DNA from: an uncultured Flavobacterium sp.
GTDB lineage: Bacteria > Bacteroidota > Bacteroidia > Flavobacteriales > Flavobacteriaceae
Assembly (NCBI RefSeq): GCF_951805225.1
Contig: NZ_OX638201.1
Span: forward strand, 1,178,001 to 1,242,000
Length of the DNA: 64,000 nucleotides
Direction of reading: 5' to 3'
In this document: positions 16,927 to 25,902 of the stretch, in pieces
How positions within the stretch are numbered: the stretch's first letter is position 1
Layout of the letters: the number at the start of each line of letters is the position of its first letter
Notes under the pieces: model-generated
Told to the model about the DNA's origin: nothing
Seen by the model: only the letters and a program-made list of their open reading frames with translations
Database searches by the model: none
Position numbers and translations under genes: made by a program

Positions 16927-18951
16927 ATGAAAAAAATATTCTTTTTTATCGCAATTTTCTTTGCGATACAGAATCTTACTGCCCAAATTTACGATCCAGT
17001 ATCGTTTAAAACGGCTGTAAAAGAAATTGACAGCAAAACATATGAATTGAGTATTACAGCTCAAATTGAAAAAGGCTGGCACATGTATTCTCAAATAGTT
17101 CCGCCAAACGGACCAATGCCAACAAGTTTTAAATTTGAGAAATCTAAAAATTACAGCGCAAAAGGAACTGTAACAGAACCAAGCGGTCATGAAATTGATG
17201 ATCCCGTTTTTGGAATTCATATCAAGCTTTTTGAAACCAAAGCTATTTTTACACAAAAAATAGAAAGAAAAAATAACGATGCTTTTAAAGTTAAAGCAAC
17301 GATAGAATTTATGGTTTGCAACGACCAAAGTTGTTTACCGCCAAGCGAAAGAGATTTTGTTTTTAGTATACCAAAAGGTTCTGAAAAAGAGGAAATAAAT
17401 GCAGTAACAGAAACAGTTCAAACCGATACAATTGCAACTGAAAAAGAAGATACGCTTAAAACAGAAGTTCCTGTAAAAACAGAAATCAAAAAAGATATTC
17501 CTGTAGTAAAAAATGTTCCGGCTCCGGCAGAACAAAATATCTGGAGTGTTTTTCTTTTAAGTTTTCTTGGAGGATTAGCAGCATTATTAACGCCATGTGT
17601 TTTTCCGATGATCCCAATGACGGTTAGTTTTTTTACCAAACAAAGCAAAAATAAAGCTGCAGGAATCAAAAATGCATTATTATACGGTTGCTTTATTATC
17701 ATTATTTATGTGGCATTGGGAACATTAGTAACCACTATTTTTGGTGCTGATGCCTTAAATGCTTTGGCAACAAATGTGACTTTTAATTTGATTTTCTTTT
17801 TATTATTAGTCGTTTTTGCGATTTCATTTTTAGGTGCTTTCGAAATTGTTTTACCAAGTTCATGGTTGACCAAAGTCGATAATAATTCGCAGAAAAGTGG
17901 CGTAATCGGAATCTTTTTTATGGCTTTGGCTTTAGCCATTGTATCTTTTTCATGCACAGGACCAATTGTTGGAACCTTATTAGTTCAGTCGGCAAGTCAA
18001 GGCGGTTTAGCGCCAATTATCGGAATGTTTGGGTTTTCATTGGCGATTGCTTTGCCATTTACACTTTTTGCAGCTTTTCCGGGTTGGATGAATTCTTTGC
18101 CAAAATCGGGCGGATGGCTAAACTCTGTAAAAGTAGTTTTAGGATTTTTAGAATTGGCTTTAGCGTTTAAATTTCTTTCTAATGCTGATTTGGTTTTGCA
18201 ATTGCATTTACTCGAAAGAGAAACATTTTTAGCCATTTGGATCGCTATTTTCTTTGCTTTGACACTTTATTTATTTGGGAAAATTCAGCTTTCGCACGAT
18301 TCGCCTGTAACACATCTTTCTGTAGGAAGATTAAGTTTTGGAATCATGGTTTTAGCATTTACAATTTATTTAATTCCGGGATTATGGGGGGCGCCTTTGC
18401 AATGGATTAGCGGATTTCCTCCTCCAAAACAATACAGCGAATCTCCAAACGGAATTGGAATGTCGTCAACAACAACCAATAATGCTGAAATTCTGCCGGA
18501 AGGCGCAGAAGAAGGTCCAAACGGAATTACGGTTTTTCGCGATTATAAAACAGGATTGGCTTACGCCAAAAAAGTAAACAAACCCGTAATGCTTGATTTT
18601 ACCGGATTTGCATGTGTGAATTGCCGTAAAATGGAAGAACGTGTTTGGCCTGATTCTCAAGTTTTATCACAATTAAAAAATGATGTAATCGTGATCTCAT
18701 TGTATGTTGATGACAAAAGACCACTTGCAGAAAACGAACAAATAGTTTCAAAAATTAGCGGAAAGAAATTAAAATATATAGGACAAAAATGGAGCGAACT
18801 TCAAATTTTGAAATACAAAACCAATGCACAGCCGTATTATGTTTTAATTGATCACAAAGGCGAAAACTTAAATCAGCCAACAGCTTATAATCCGGATATT
18901 CCTTTTTATACCAATTGGTTGAAAGAAGGAGTAGGGAATTTTAAAAAGTAG
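16927..18951 (+). CDS. dsbD: DsbD-type thiol:disulfide interchange protein
   Basis: Membrane reductant conduit that carries electrons from cytoplasmic thioredoxin to periplasmic thiol proteins. The order is a signal peptide, an N-terminal DsbD-alpha domain (about 25-140, with HMYSQIVPPNGPMPTSF and VCNDQSCLPP), an acidic linker, about eight membrane helices (200-480) holding the two conserved Cys motifs LTPCVFPMIP and FSCTGP, and a C-terminal thioredoxin domain with CVNC (GFACVNCRKMEERVW). The 674 residues are typical of Bacteroidota DsbD. It follows the hydrolase by 136 bases that carry repeats, so it may have its own promoter. It could recharge the TlpA-like protein. Confidence 0.93.
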   Translation: MKKIFFFIAIFFAIQNLTAQIYDPVSFKTAVKEIDSKTYELSITAQIEKGWHMYSQIVPPNGPMPTSFKFEKSKNYSAKGTVTEPSGHEIDDPVFGIHIKLFETKAIFTQKIERKNNDAFKVKATIEFMVCNDQSCLPPSERDFVFSIPKGSEKEEINAVTETVQTDTIATEKEDTLKTEVPVKTEIKKDIPVVKNVPAPAEQNIWSVFLLSFLGGLAALLTPCVFPMIPMTVSFFTKQSKNKAAGIKNALLYGCFIIIIYVALGTLVTTIFGADALNALATNVTFNLIFFLLLVVFAISFLGAFEIVLPSSWLTKVDNNSQKSGVIGIFFMALALAIVSFSCTGPIVGTLLVQSASQGGLAPIIGMFGFSLAIALPFTLFAAFPGWMNSLPKSGGWLNSVKVVLGFLELALAFKFLSNADLVLQLHLLERETFLAIWIAIFFALTLYLFGKIQLSHDSPVTHLSVGRLSFGIMVLAFTIYLIPGLWGAPLQWISGFPPPKQYSESPNGIGMSSTTTNNAEILPEGAEEGPNGITVFRDYKTGLAYAKKVNKPVMLDFTGFACVNCRKMEERVWPDSQVLSQLKNDVIVISLYVDDKRPLAENEQIVSKISGKKLKYIGQKWSELQILKYKTNAQPYYVLIDHKGENLNQPTAYNPDIPFYTNWLKEGVGNFKK

Positions 18952-18972
18952 TTTTAGAATTGTCACAGTTTT

Positions 18973-19182
18973 GTCATTCCGAGGAACGAGGAATCTCCGT
19001 AAGTAACTCTACAAAGATTGAAAAGCACATTTTTTGTAAACGCATTTTTGTCATTTCGACGGAGGAGAAATCACACGCAGGATTCGACAAAGATTGACGA
19101 TTATAGGAACGGAGTTTCTCGTGTGATTTCTCCTCCGTCGAAATGACAAAAAGCGGGATTCTTGGACTTCGTTCAGAATGAC
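18973..19182. repeat. Nested inverted repeat, REP-like flavobacterial element
   Basis: The outer arms start GTCATTCCGAGGAACGAG and end GTTCAGAATGAC. Inside them is a perfect 28-bp inverted repeat, 19050-19077 and 19120-19147 (arm begins GTCATTTCGACGGAGGAG), with a 42-base loop. Reverse frames give the HSERSPRIP / STEEKSH type pseudo-peptides typical of these repeats, not of genes. It fills the dsbD-M16 gap and would form a long stem-loop in mRNA. Confidence 0.8.
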
Positions 19183-19221
19183 AAAAAAACTCAAAAGCAA
19201 CAAAAAAATAAAAAATATCAA

Positions 19222-22044
19222 ATGAAAATCTTTCAATCAAAATACCTGCTTTTCATCTTTTTTATCGGATTGAAAAGTACTGCGCAATTTTCGAGTACAA
19301 TTCCGCTTGACGGAAATGTGGCTTCGGGAACATTAAAAAACGGAATGAAATATTATGTCCTTCATAATGAATGGCCAAAAGATCGTGTTAGTTTTTATTT
19401 TGCACAAAATGTAGGTGCAATTTTAGAAAATGATGATCAAAACGGATTGGCGCATTTTCTGGAACATATGGCTTTTAACGGAACTCAAAACTTTGAAGGA
19501 AAAGGCATTATCGATATGCTGGAGAAAAAAGGTGTTCGTTTTGGTGCTGATATTAATGCTTATACAGCACAAGATCAAACCGTTTATAATTTGAGTAATG
19601 TGCCTTCTACAGATCCTAAACTTGTTGATTCGTGTTTGTTGGTACTTCACGATTGGTCTGGATTTTTATCTTTAAAAGATGCTGAAATTGATGCTGAACG
19701 TGGCGTAATCAGAGAAGAATGGAGAACAAGACGCGACTCTGAATTTAGACTTCGTCTAGAAACTGACAAAACATTATACAAAGATTCTAAATATGCAAAA
19801 CGCGATGTTATTGGCGATTTGAATATCATCAATAATTTTGATTATCAGGTTCTTAGAGATTATTATAAAAAATGGTATCGTCCGGATTTACAAGCTGTTA
19901 TTGTCGTTGGAGATGTTGATGTAAAAGAAGTAGAGCAAAAAATCATCCAACTTTTCTCGACTATAGAAATGCCAAAAAATGCCGCAGAACGTTATTATGT
20001 ACAAGTTCCTAAAAACAAAGGAATGGAATATGTTCTGGCAAAAGACAAAGAAGCGCAGGAAACTTCGATTGTTCTTTATTGTAAAAAAGATTATGATAAA
20101 GTAAAAAATGAAGCCAGCATCAGAAAAGATTTGGTCGACAATATTTGTACGGATATGATCAACAGACGTTATCAGGAATTTATTCAAAACAATGAAACTT
20201 CTGTTTTGAAAATGGGTGCTGGACCTTATGAAGTTTCGAGATTAACCGGATCAACTTATTTTTATGTTATTCCAAAAAATAATAAGACAAAAGAAGGTTT
20301 CAAAGAAATGATGGTTGAAACTGAAAGAGCCGTTCGTTACGGATTTTCTCAAAAAGAACTGGATCGCAATAAAGAAGGAGTTTTGAGTTATTACAAAGAT
20401 TTGCTTCAGAATAAAGATAAAATAAACAGCGATGATTTATCAGAAGAATTAGTCAATTATTTTTTGAAAGCAACTCCGTTTGAAAGTATCGAAAAGCAAT
20501 ATGAAGATATTAAAAAACGTTTGGGAACGATTACGCTTGCTGAAATAAATCAGGCAGTAAAAAAACTTCAGAATGTTGATAATGTGGTTTTAACAGTTAC
20601 AGGTTCTGATAAAAGTGACGTAATTTATCCGTCAAAAACAGATTATGTTGATATCATGAATGCTGTTAAAAAAATGCCTTTAGAAAAATACAAAGAAACC
20701 AATACAGATCAGCCTTTAGTTGCTGCTGAATTAAAAGGTTCAACTGTTTCTAAGGAATTTTCCGTTGACGGAATTGCTGCTGCAAAAGGCTATATTTTAA
20801 GCAACGGAGCTAAAATTATTTTATATCCGACAACTTTAGCAAAAGATGAAATTTTATTTTCAGCTTTTAGCAAAGGAGGAAGTTCTTTGCTTAAAACGGA
20901 AGATATTCCGTCGTCGGAAATTGCGGTAAATTTGGTTGAAAATTCTGGTTTGGGTAATTTTAAAAGTACCGATTTAAGAGATAAATTAAACGGAAAAATT
21001 GTTACTCTAAAACCTTACATTACAGAATTGACAGAAGGATTTAAAGGTTCCAGCAATCAGAAAGATATGGAAACTTTAATGCAATTACTTTATTTATATT
21101 TTGAAAATCCAAGATTTGATAAAGATGCATATAGTAGAATGCTAACCAGTTTTAGTAATTCTTTGGAAAATTCAGCCAATACAAATCCGAAAATTTTTCA
21201 GGATACTATTTCGCAGTTAAATTCAAATCATAATCAAAGAGTTCCTTTGTTTAATGACGATTTTATGAAGAAGCTGAGTTTTGAAAAAGCTTCTGAAATC
21301 TATAAAAACAGAATTCAGAATGCAGCAGATTTTACATTTGTTTTCACAGGAAATCTTCCGGAGAATGCACTTTCATTAATTGAAAAATATATTGGAAGCA
21401 TTTCATCGGACATTAATAAAAAAGAAAATTTTATAGACAATCATATTGATCCGGCGGCAGGAATTAAGAAACAATTGTTAGTTCGGGAAATGAATGTACC
21501 AAAGGCAAGTGTGTATATCAGATTTGTAAAACAGTTTCCGTACACCTATAAAAACGCATTTGTTATTCATATTTTATCAGAGTTATTGTCTAAAAAATAC
21601 CTGGATTTAATTCGTGAAGAAGAGGGCGGAAGTTATGGCGTAAACGTGTCGTCAAGTACAGGAAAACTTCCATCAGATGAATATTCGATGACAATCAATT
21701 TTGACAGCGATCCTGAAAAAGAAGAAAAGTTAACGGAAATTGTTTACGAGCAAATTGATTTAATGCAGCAAAAAGAAGCAAAAACAGAAGATATTGAATC
21801 AGTAAAAAATACCATGCTAAAATTAAGAGCAGAAAATGTTTTGAATAATAGTTTCTGGCTGGGTAATTTGAATAATATGTTTTTGAATGATGAAAATTTT
21901 AAAGACGATGCTCTTTACAAGAAAACTTTAAACGAAATAACTCCTGAAGATATTAGAAGTTTTGCCAAAGAATTTTTGACACAACCCAAAACAGTTGAAG
22001 TAATTATGAAATCAAAAACTAAATCTACTTCAACAGTAAATTAA
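19222..22044 (+). CDS. M16-family zinc metallopeptidase, exported
   Basis: Two-halved insulinase/pitrilysin-type peptidase of 940 residues that degrades peptides in a closed chamber. Signal peptide MKIFQSKYLLFIFFIGLKSTAQ. The active half has the inverted zinc motif H78FLEH82 (GLAHFLEHMAFNGT), with the third ligand in the downstream ERGVIREEW segment. The second half carries EEGGSYGVNVSSS, the usual substrate-side segment. I start at the ATG at 19222; the longer frame opens with TTG inside the repeat element and would hide the signal peptide. Its position after susCD, thioredoxin and DsbD genes suggests processing of imported peptides; this is inferred. Confidence 0.92.
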   Translation: MKIFQSKYLLFIFFIGLKSTAQFSSTIPLDGNVASGTLKNGMKYYVLHNEWPKDRVSFYFAQNVGAILENDDQNGLAHFLEHMAFNGTQNFEGKGIIDMLEKKGVRFGADINAYTAQDQTVYNLSNVPSTDPKLVDSCLLVLHDWSGFLSLKDAEIDAERGVIREEWRTRRDSEFRLRLETDKTLYKDSKYAKRDVIGDLNIINNFDYQVLRDYYKKWYRPDLQAVIVVGDVDVKEVEQKIIQLFSTIEMPKNAAERYYVQVPKNKGMEYVLAKDKEAQETSIVLYCKKDYDKVKNEASIRKDLVDNICTDMINRRYQEFIQNNETSVLKMGAGPYEVSRLTGSTYFYVIPKNNKTKEGFKEMMVETERAVRYGFSQKELDRNKEGVLSYYKDLLQNKDKINSDDLSEELVNYFLKATPFESIEKQYEDIKKRLGTITLAEINQAVKKLQNVDNVVLTVTGSDKSDVIYPSKTDYVDIMNAVKKMPLEKYKETNTDQPLVAAELKGSTVSKEFSVDGIAAAKGYILSNGAKIILYPTTLAKDEILFSAFSKGGSSLLKTEDIPSSEIAVNLVENSGLGNFKSTDLRDKLNGKIVTLKPYITELTEGFKGSSNQKDMETLMQLLYLYFENPRFDKDAYSRMLTSFSNSLENSANTNPKIFQDTISQLNSNHNQRVPLFNDDFMKKLSFEKASEIYKNRIQNAADFTFVFTGNLPENALSLIEKYIGSISSDINKKENFIDNHIDPAAGIKKQLLVREMNVPKASVYIRFVKQFPYTYKNAFVIHILSELLSKKYLDLIREEEGGSYGVNVSSSTGKLPSDEYSMTINFDSDPEKEEKLTEIVYEQIDLMQQKEAKTEDIESVKNTMLKLRAENVLNNSFWLGNLNNMFLNDENFKDDALYKKTLNEITPEDIRSFAKEFLTQPKTVEVIMKSKTKSTSTVN

Positions 22045-22120
22045 AAATACAATTGGTTTTTCATTGAATTTTATTTTTTAAGTATTTGAATTAGTAAGCT
22101 TGTATACTACTGAAAAACCT

Positions 22121-22155
22121 AAAAGAGCTGTTTTGCCAACAGCTCTTTTTTTGTT
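22121..22155. terminator. Bidirectional terminator between convergent genes
   Basis: Stem AAAAGAGCTGTT / AACAGCTCTTTT with a 5-base loop and T runs in both directions, serving the M16 gene and the DUF4397 gene. Confidence 0.85.
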
Positions 22156-22157
22156 TT

Positions 22158-22847
22158 TTAATTATGCGAAATTTGCTCTATTTTGTATCCTGAAGCAGAC
22201 GATCCTGCAATAAAAACGGTATAGACTTTTCCGTCAGCAAAATCTGTGGCTGGAAGCGTTGCCAGATTATCAAACGCTCCGGTTCCGCGTACCTGAATGC
22301 CAAATGAACCGGCATTAATCTCAGAATAATTGCTTTGGCTGTAGCGCGCAACATTTAATGCCAGATTATTTCCCTGAGCATCAAGAAAATCAATATTGGC
22401 GGGAGCTCCACTGCTTAAATGAATAAACTTTACTTTGGCTTTTCCACTTGACGGAGCCGTTATATTGTCTTCATAAAGTCTTACTTCTGCATCGCCTCTC
22501 GATTCTCCAGTAAGATATACGGTATATCTTTTATCATCACTTAAATCAAGTTCTTCACTGGCATACAAATCATTATCATTTTCATCTCTAAATTGGCTTA
22601 CCAGATTTTTACCTACAGCAACGTCATGATAGGTTACTGAATGTTCTAAATAATCGAGATTACCAATGTATGGAATGTTTGCCATGACAAATTTTTGAGA
22701 ACCTGAGTTGGGAGCCGCGTTTACTACTTTAAGGCGGGCAGAACCAAACGGATTTACTTTATTATTATCACAAGAGGATAAAAATATTAAGGCCAAAATA
22801 GCGATTGCTTTTACAGCAATTAATGGATTAAAGATTTTAGTTTTCAT
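22158..22847 (-). CDS. DUF4397 lipoprotein
   Basis: Predicted surface or periplasmic lipoprotein of 229 residues. The signal ends in FLSSC with lipidated Cys26. The body matches the DUF4397 pattern: ARLKVVNAAPNSG at the start, a central KVKFIHLSSGAPANIDF that repeats the same motif, and a C-terminal YTVFIAGSS; these are two beta-sandwich-like repeats. Biochemical role unknown for the family. Upstream lie a -7-like element and a direct-repeat site shared with the beta-barrel gene on the other side of the LytTR system, so regulation by that system is likely. Confidence 0.85.
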   Translation of the reverse strand: MKTKIFNPLIAVKAIAILALIFLSSCDNNKVNPFGSARLKVVNAAPNSGSQKFVMANIPYIGNLDYLEHSVTYHDVAVGKNLVSQFRDENDNDLYASEELDLSDDKRYTVYLTGESRGDAEVRLYEDNITAPSSGKAKVKFIHLSSGAPANIDFLDAQGNNLALNVARYSQSNYSEINAGSFGIQVRGTGAFDNLATLPATDFADGKVYTVFIAGSSASGYKIEQISHN

Positions 22848-22879
22848 AATTTACTTCGGTTTTTAAGATGTTTATGCTG

Positions 22880-22887
22880 CGAAAGTA
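22880..22887 (-). promoter_or_regulatory. -7-like element of DUF4397 gene
   Basis: Minus-strand TACTTTCG, one mismatch from TAnnTTTG. It lies 32 bases upstream of the start codon, and the proposed LytTR site begins 38 bases further upstream. Confidence 0.4.
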
Positions 22888-22922
22888 GGAGAGCAATTTC
22901 TTAAAAAGCGTAAAAAATAAAG

Positions 22923-22956
22923 TCAAACGGACAATTTTGCGGGTAAACCGTTATGC
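22923..22956 (-). promoter_or_regulatory. Proposed LytTR-regulator binding site (DUF4397 promoter)
   Basis: Two direct repeats, AAACGGA at 22925 and AAACCGT at 22945, 20 bases apart (two helical turns), preceded by TC and followed by CAA. LytTR proteins bind paired 9-base direct repeats with similar spacing. A near copy lies upstream of the beta-barrel gene at 25654-25686, also 38 bases from its -7 element. Confidence 0.55.
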
Positions 22957-22990
22957 GTTTTTATTCGAAGATTGTGAAGTAAAAAATGAA

Positions 22991-23752
22991 TCAGTTTTCT
23001 AGCCAAGCCAATACTTTAGATCTTTTTTCTCTGCTGACAAAAATATCTTTATGAAAAGGAAACGAAAGGTTAATTTTTAGCTTTCGCGGAAAATAATCTG
23101 TAACATCGGCAATTGCATTTCGGTTTACGAGAAGCTGCCTGTTCATTCTGAAGAAAAGCCTGTTTGTTCTTTTTTCGAGATCTTCAAGACTTTCTGTTAA
23201 GGTGTAACTTTTGCCATTATGAGCGAGCATAACTGTGGTTTCGGCTTCGACATAAAATAAAGCAATTTTGTCTAACGTAAAAGGAAGAAGCCGATCTCTA
23301 TATTTTACCATTATGGTTCCGCTAACAGGTTGCTGAAGATTAGAAATGGTTTCCATCGCCTTTTGATATTGTTCCGCAATTTGCCCGCTCATCAGTTTCT
23401 GCATGTTATGAAATTTACCTAACGCACTTTTTAATTCGTTTGCACTAAAGGGTTTAAGAATATATTCTATACCATTTGCTTTAAAAGCATCAAGCGCATA
23501 TTCATTAAAAGCAGTACAAAAGATTACCGGAACATTTAAAGGAACAGTTTGAATAATTTCAAAACTTAAACCGTCTCCTAATTGAATATCGCTAAAGATA
23601 AGATCAGGCTGCGGATTATTTTTAAAATAAGTAATTGCTTCTTTTACAGATCCTAAAAGGGCTATGATTTCGATTTCGGCATTGCAGTTTTTCAGGCTGT
23701 AAGCAAGATCTTCTGCTACGAGCGATTCATCTTCAATAATTATGATTTTCAT
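22991..23752 (-). CDS. LytTR-family response regulator
   Basis: Transcriptional regulator of 253 residues. The receiver domain (1-120) has the acid pocket around Asp8, phospho-acceptor Asp55 (IFSDIQLG) and Lys100 (ILKPF). The C-terminal LytTR DNA-binding domain (about 150-250) shows VKYRDRLLPFTLDKIALFY, then FFRMNRQLLVNRNAI. Its start overlaps the histidine kinase gene by 20 bases, so the pair is co-translated. Probable targets are the two flanking genes, which share a direct-repeat site. Confidence 0.93.
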   Translation of the reverse strand: MKIIIIEDESLVAEDLAYSLKNCNAEIEIIALLGSVKEAITYFKNNPQPDLIFSDIQLGDGLSFEIIQTVPLNVPVIFCTAFNEYALDAFKANGIEYILKPFSANELKSALGKFHNMQKLMSGQIAEQYQKAMETISNLQQPVSGTIMVKYRDRLLPFTLDKIALFYVEAETTVMLAHNGKSYTLTESLEDLEKRTNRLFFRMNRQLLVNRNAIADVTDYFPRKLKINLSFPFHKDIFVSREKRSKVLAWLEN

Positions 23753-24791
23753 CGGTATTTATTTTAAAGCTTACGGAGAAAGTTACGCCATCGTTGTTGA
23801 TTATAATTTCATTTCCGGACCAAATTAAGCAACGTTCGGCTAAGTTTGCCAAACCACTTTTTAGAGAGATTTCGCTTGGTTCTTTTAGATCCATTGTATT
23901 AGATACTGATATGTATTGTCCTTTTTGCTCTATTGTAATCCGCAACGGATGTTGTTTGGTAAATCTATTATGCTTGATGGCATTTTCGGCCAATGGCTGA
24001 AGAGAAAATGTTGGGATATTAAATTTGAGTATTTCAGGATTATTGATTTTAATATCCCATTCTAAAGCTTCTGCAAAACGCATTTTTTGCATTTCCAGAT
24101 AATTTTGACAAAAATCCAGTTCTTCCTGAAGCGTATTTACCATGCTATCATTAAGCGTTACCGCAGCTCTTAAAAATGCGGCTAATTGTATGAGATAATG
24201 TTCGCCAAGCGAAAGGTCTTTTTTGTAAAGCGCTTTTAAAGTATTGAGAGAATTAAATAAAAAATGAGGATGTATTTGTTGTTTCAAAAGCAAATTTTCG
24301 GCTTGTGCGGTGCGAAGCTGTAATCTTGAATTTTCAATTTCGGCTTGTGTTTTAGCCAATCTTATAATCGCAAAATCCTGAAGCAAAAGCACTAAAATAG
24401 AAATGAAAATAGCTTCCATTAAAAAAGTCATAATAAGCTCTAGATTGTAAGCACTCCACTCAACATGCGCCATATAAGCAAAAAAAGGCCACAATAACAT
24501 TTGAAGTACTATAGCAGTACAAAAGCTTGCTCCATAACGCCAAAGTCTAAACTTAATAATATCATTTGGAAACTTAACGGCACAGAATTCTAATATTGCT
24601 GATAGTGAAAAGGTTACAGTAAAAATATAAAACAGACTTTTTAAGGTCATAAAAAGGATAAGAGTGGCTGAGTTTTTAAAAATAATAAGAAAAAATAAAG
24701 CAATCAACGAGATTAACAACGTCAAAAAAATGTTCATTTTATAAATTTCCCTCAAAATTAAAGGAGAGAAAGATTTAGCAATATTATTCAT
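23733..24791 (-). CDS. LytS/YehU-type sensor histidine kinase
   Basis: Membrane sensor kinase of 352 residues pairing with the LytTR regulator. Four or so N-terminal membrane helices (about 20-140) with no large periplasmic domain are followed by a short coiled segment, the His_kinase motif QQIH174PHFLFNSLNTL and an HATPase region (LQPLAENAIKHN, SGLANLAERC). I use the ATG at 24791; a longer frame to 24827 adds 12 charged residues and is less likely. The signal is unknown; kinases of this layout often sense envelope state. Confidence 0.9.
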   Translation of the reverse strand: MNNIAKSFSPLILREIYKMNIFLTLLISLIALFFLIIFKNSATLILFMTLKSLFYIFTVTFSLSAILEFCAVKFPNDIIKFRLWRYGASFCTAIVLQMLLWPFFAYMAHVEWSAYNLELIMTFLMEAIFISILVLLLQDFAIIRLAKTQAEIENSRLQLRTAQAENLLLKQQIHPHFLFNSLNTLKALYKKDLSLGEHYLIQLAAFLRAAVTLNDSMVNTLQEELDFCQNYLEMQKMRFAEALEWDIKINNPEILKFNIPTFSLQPLAENAIKHNRFTKQHPLRITIEQKGQYISVSNTMDLKEPSEISLKSGLANLAERCLIWSGNEIIINNDGVTFSVSFKINTDENHNY

Positions 24792-24972
24792 AATTATTGT
24801 TTTACATTTTTTGATTACAAACCACAATTCGTTTTAATTTCATGTCTTCAAAATTTAAGAAAAGTACAAAAAATAGTGATACTTTCAGGCAATTTTTAGG
24901 AACAAATAATACCACCTGTAAAAGCAGATGGTACTATTTTATTCTTAATTATAAAATGAAATTTAGCTGAGT

Positions 24973-25554
24973 TTAAAAAATGTAAAAAAGACTGACTTGT
25001 GCCATATGATTTTGAAAATCAGGATTTATTGTCGTTGATTTTGTTTTGCTTACATCTGTTAATCCCATATAATAACGTGCTCCAATACCTAAACCACTTG
25101 GAAGTTGATAGCCAATACCGCCAACTATTCCGGCATCAATTTTTTCTGCAAAATCAGCATCGCTATTGGTTAGTTTTTTAAAATCCTGAGACGCTAGAAT
25201 TCCAACTTGAGGACCAGCTTCAAAATATAAACCAAAGTCGGTTTTGTATTTAACTACAATTGGTACAGAGATGTAGGATAATTTGATTTCTTTTCCATCA
25301 GATAATCCACCTTTTAATTTGGCGCCTTGTGTCGAATATAAAAAGTCTTCTTGTATAGACCAGTTTTTATTGATGTCGAAAGCTACAATTGCACCGGCAT
25401 GAAATCCAGGCAAACCTTCGGTATCAAAATTGGCGTTGTTAAAATCACTGTAATTAGCACCGGCTTTCAGACCAAAATGAAGTCTGTCAAAAAGACTTTG
25501 ACTAAAAGCGCTTGAGGATACCAGAACAATGCAGAGCAAAAATAAATTTTTCAT
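24973..25554 (-). CDS. Small outer-membrane beta-barrel protein (PorT/OmpW-like fold)
   Basis: Outer-membrane protein of 193 residues with signal peptide MKNLFLLCIVLVSSSAFSQ. Alternating hydrophobic strands, FGLKAGANYSDF at the start, GIGYQLPSGLGIGARYY late and a C-terminal aromatic (VSLFYIF) are typical of the eight-stranded OMP_b-brl_2 group. Exact function unknown. It stands alone next to the LytTR system and has an exact -7 TATGTTTG with the proposed LytTR site upstream. Confidence 0.85.
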   Translation of the reverse strand: MKNLFLLCIVLVSSSAFSQSLFDRLHFGLKAGANYSDFNNANFDTEGLPGFHAGAIVAFDINKNWSIQEDFLYSTQGAKLKGGLSDGKEIKLSYISVPIVVKYKTDFGLYFEAGPQVGILASQDFKKLTNSDADFAEKIDAGIVGGIGYQLPSGLGIGARYYMGLTDVSKTKSTTINPDFQNHMAQVSLFYIF

Positions 25555-25610
25555 GATTTACTATATTTTTTAATGTTATCAGGCAGAATGCCTTTGTTTA
25601 TTTGATGGGA

Positions 25611-25618
25611 CAAACATA
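25611..25618 (-). promoter_or_regulatory. -7 element of beta-barrel gene
   Basis: Minus-strand TATGTTTG, an exact TAnnTTTG match, 56 bases upstream of the start. No TTG at the -33 position, which suits an activator-dependent promoter. Confidence 0.55.
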
Positions 25619-25653
25619 AAAGTCATCAGCGAGAGAACGCTTAAAAAGTTGGC

Positions 25654-25686
25654 TCAAACGGACAAAATCCCGAGGGAAACGGTCTT
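25654..25686 (-). promoter_or_regulatory. Proposed LytTR-regulator binding site (beta-barrel promoter)
   Basis: Direct repeats AAACGGA at 25656 and AAACGGT at 25677, 21 bases apart, beginning with the same TCAAACGGACAA word as the site at 22923. The proximal repeat starts 38 bases from the -7 element, exactly as in the other promoter. Confidence 0.55.
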
Positions 25687-25881
25687 GTACATTTCAGCGA
25701 TATGCAAAAAGATATTAATTTTAGGAAAATTTATTCTGTATTGCTTCTCTCAAAAGCATTGAAATCGCCTTAAGTTTTATGAAAAAAAATATCTGATCCG
25801 ATTTTTGGCTATCAAATTTGAAAGATTTTTACTCGAATATGAAAATTTCAACAAGTAAATGTATTTTTTGGCTGAATTATC

Positions 25882-25893
25882 TATTGGCTTTTA
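25882..25893 (+). promoter_or_regulatory. 12-mer shared by both ECF sigma genes (copy 2)
   Basis: TATTGGCTTTTA ending 9 bases before the ATG at 25903, as at 6356-6367. Confidence 0.45.
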
Positions 25894-25902
25894 ACATAAA
25901 AA

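Larger units (their letters stand above)
25555..25902. other. Divergent promoter region, 348 bases
   Basis: Separates the leftward beta-barrel gene from the rightward ECF sigma gene. It contains the -7 element and direct-repeat site of the former and the shared 12-mer of the latter. No further gene or stable RNA is visible. Confidence 0.6.

Noticed and set aside
16906..17328. 140-codon minus-strand frame over the dsbD start
   Set aside because: Shadow of the DsbD alpha-domain coding sequence; no plausible protein features.
18974..19240. Reverse-strand frames of 60-90 codons (SERSPRIP / STEEKSH-like peptides)
   Set aside because: They are translations of the REP-like inverted repeat, not genes.
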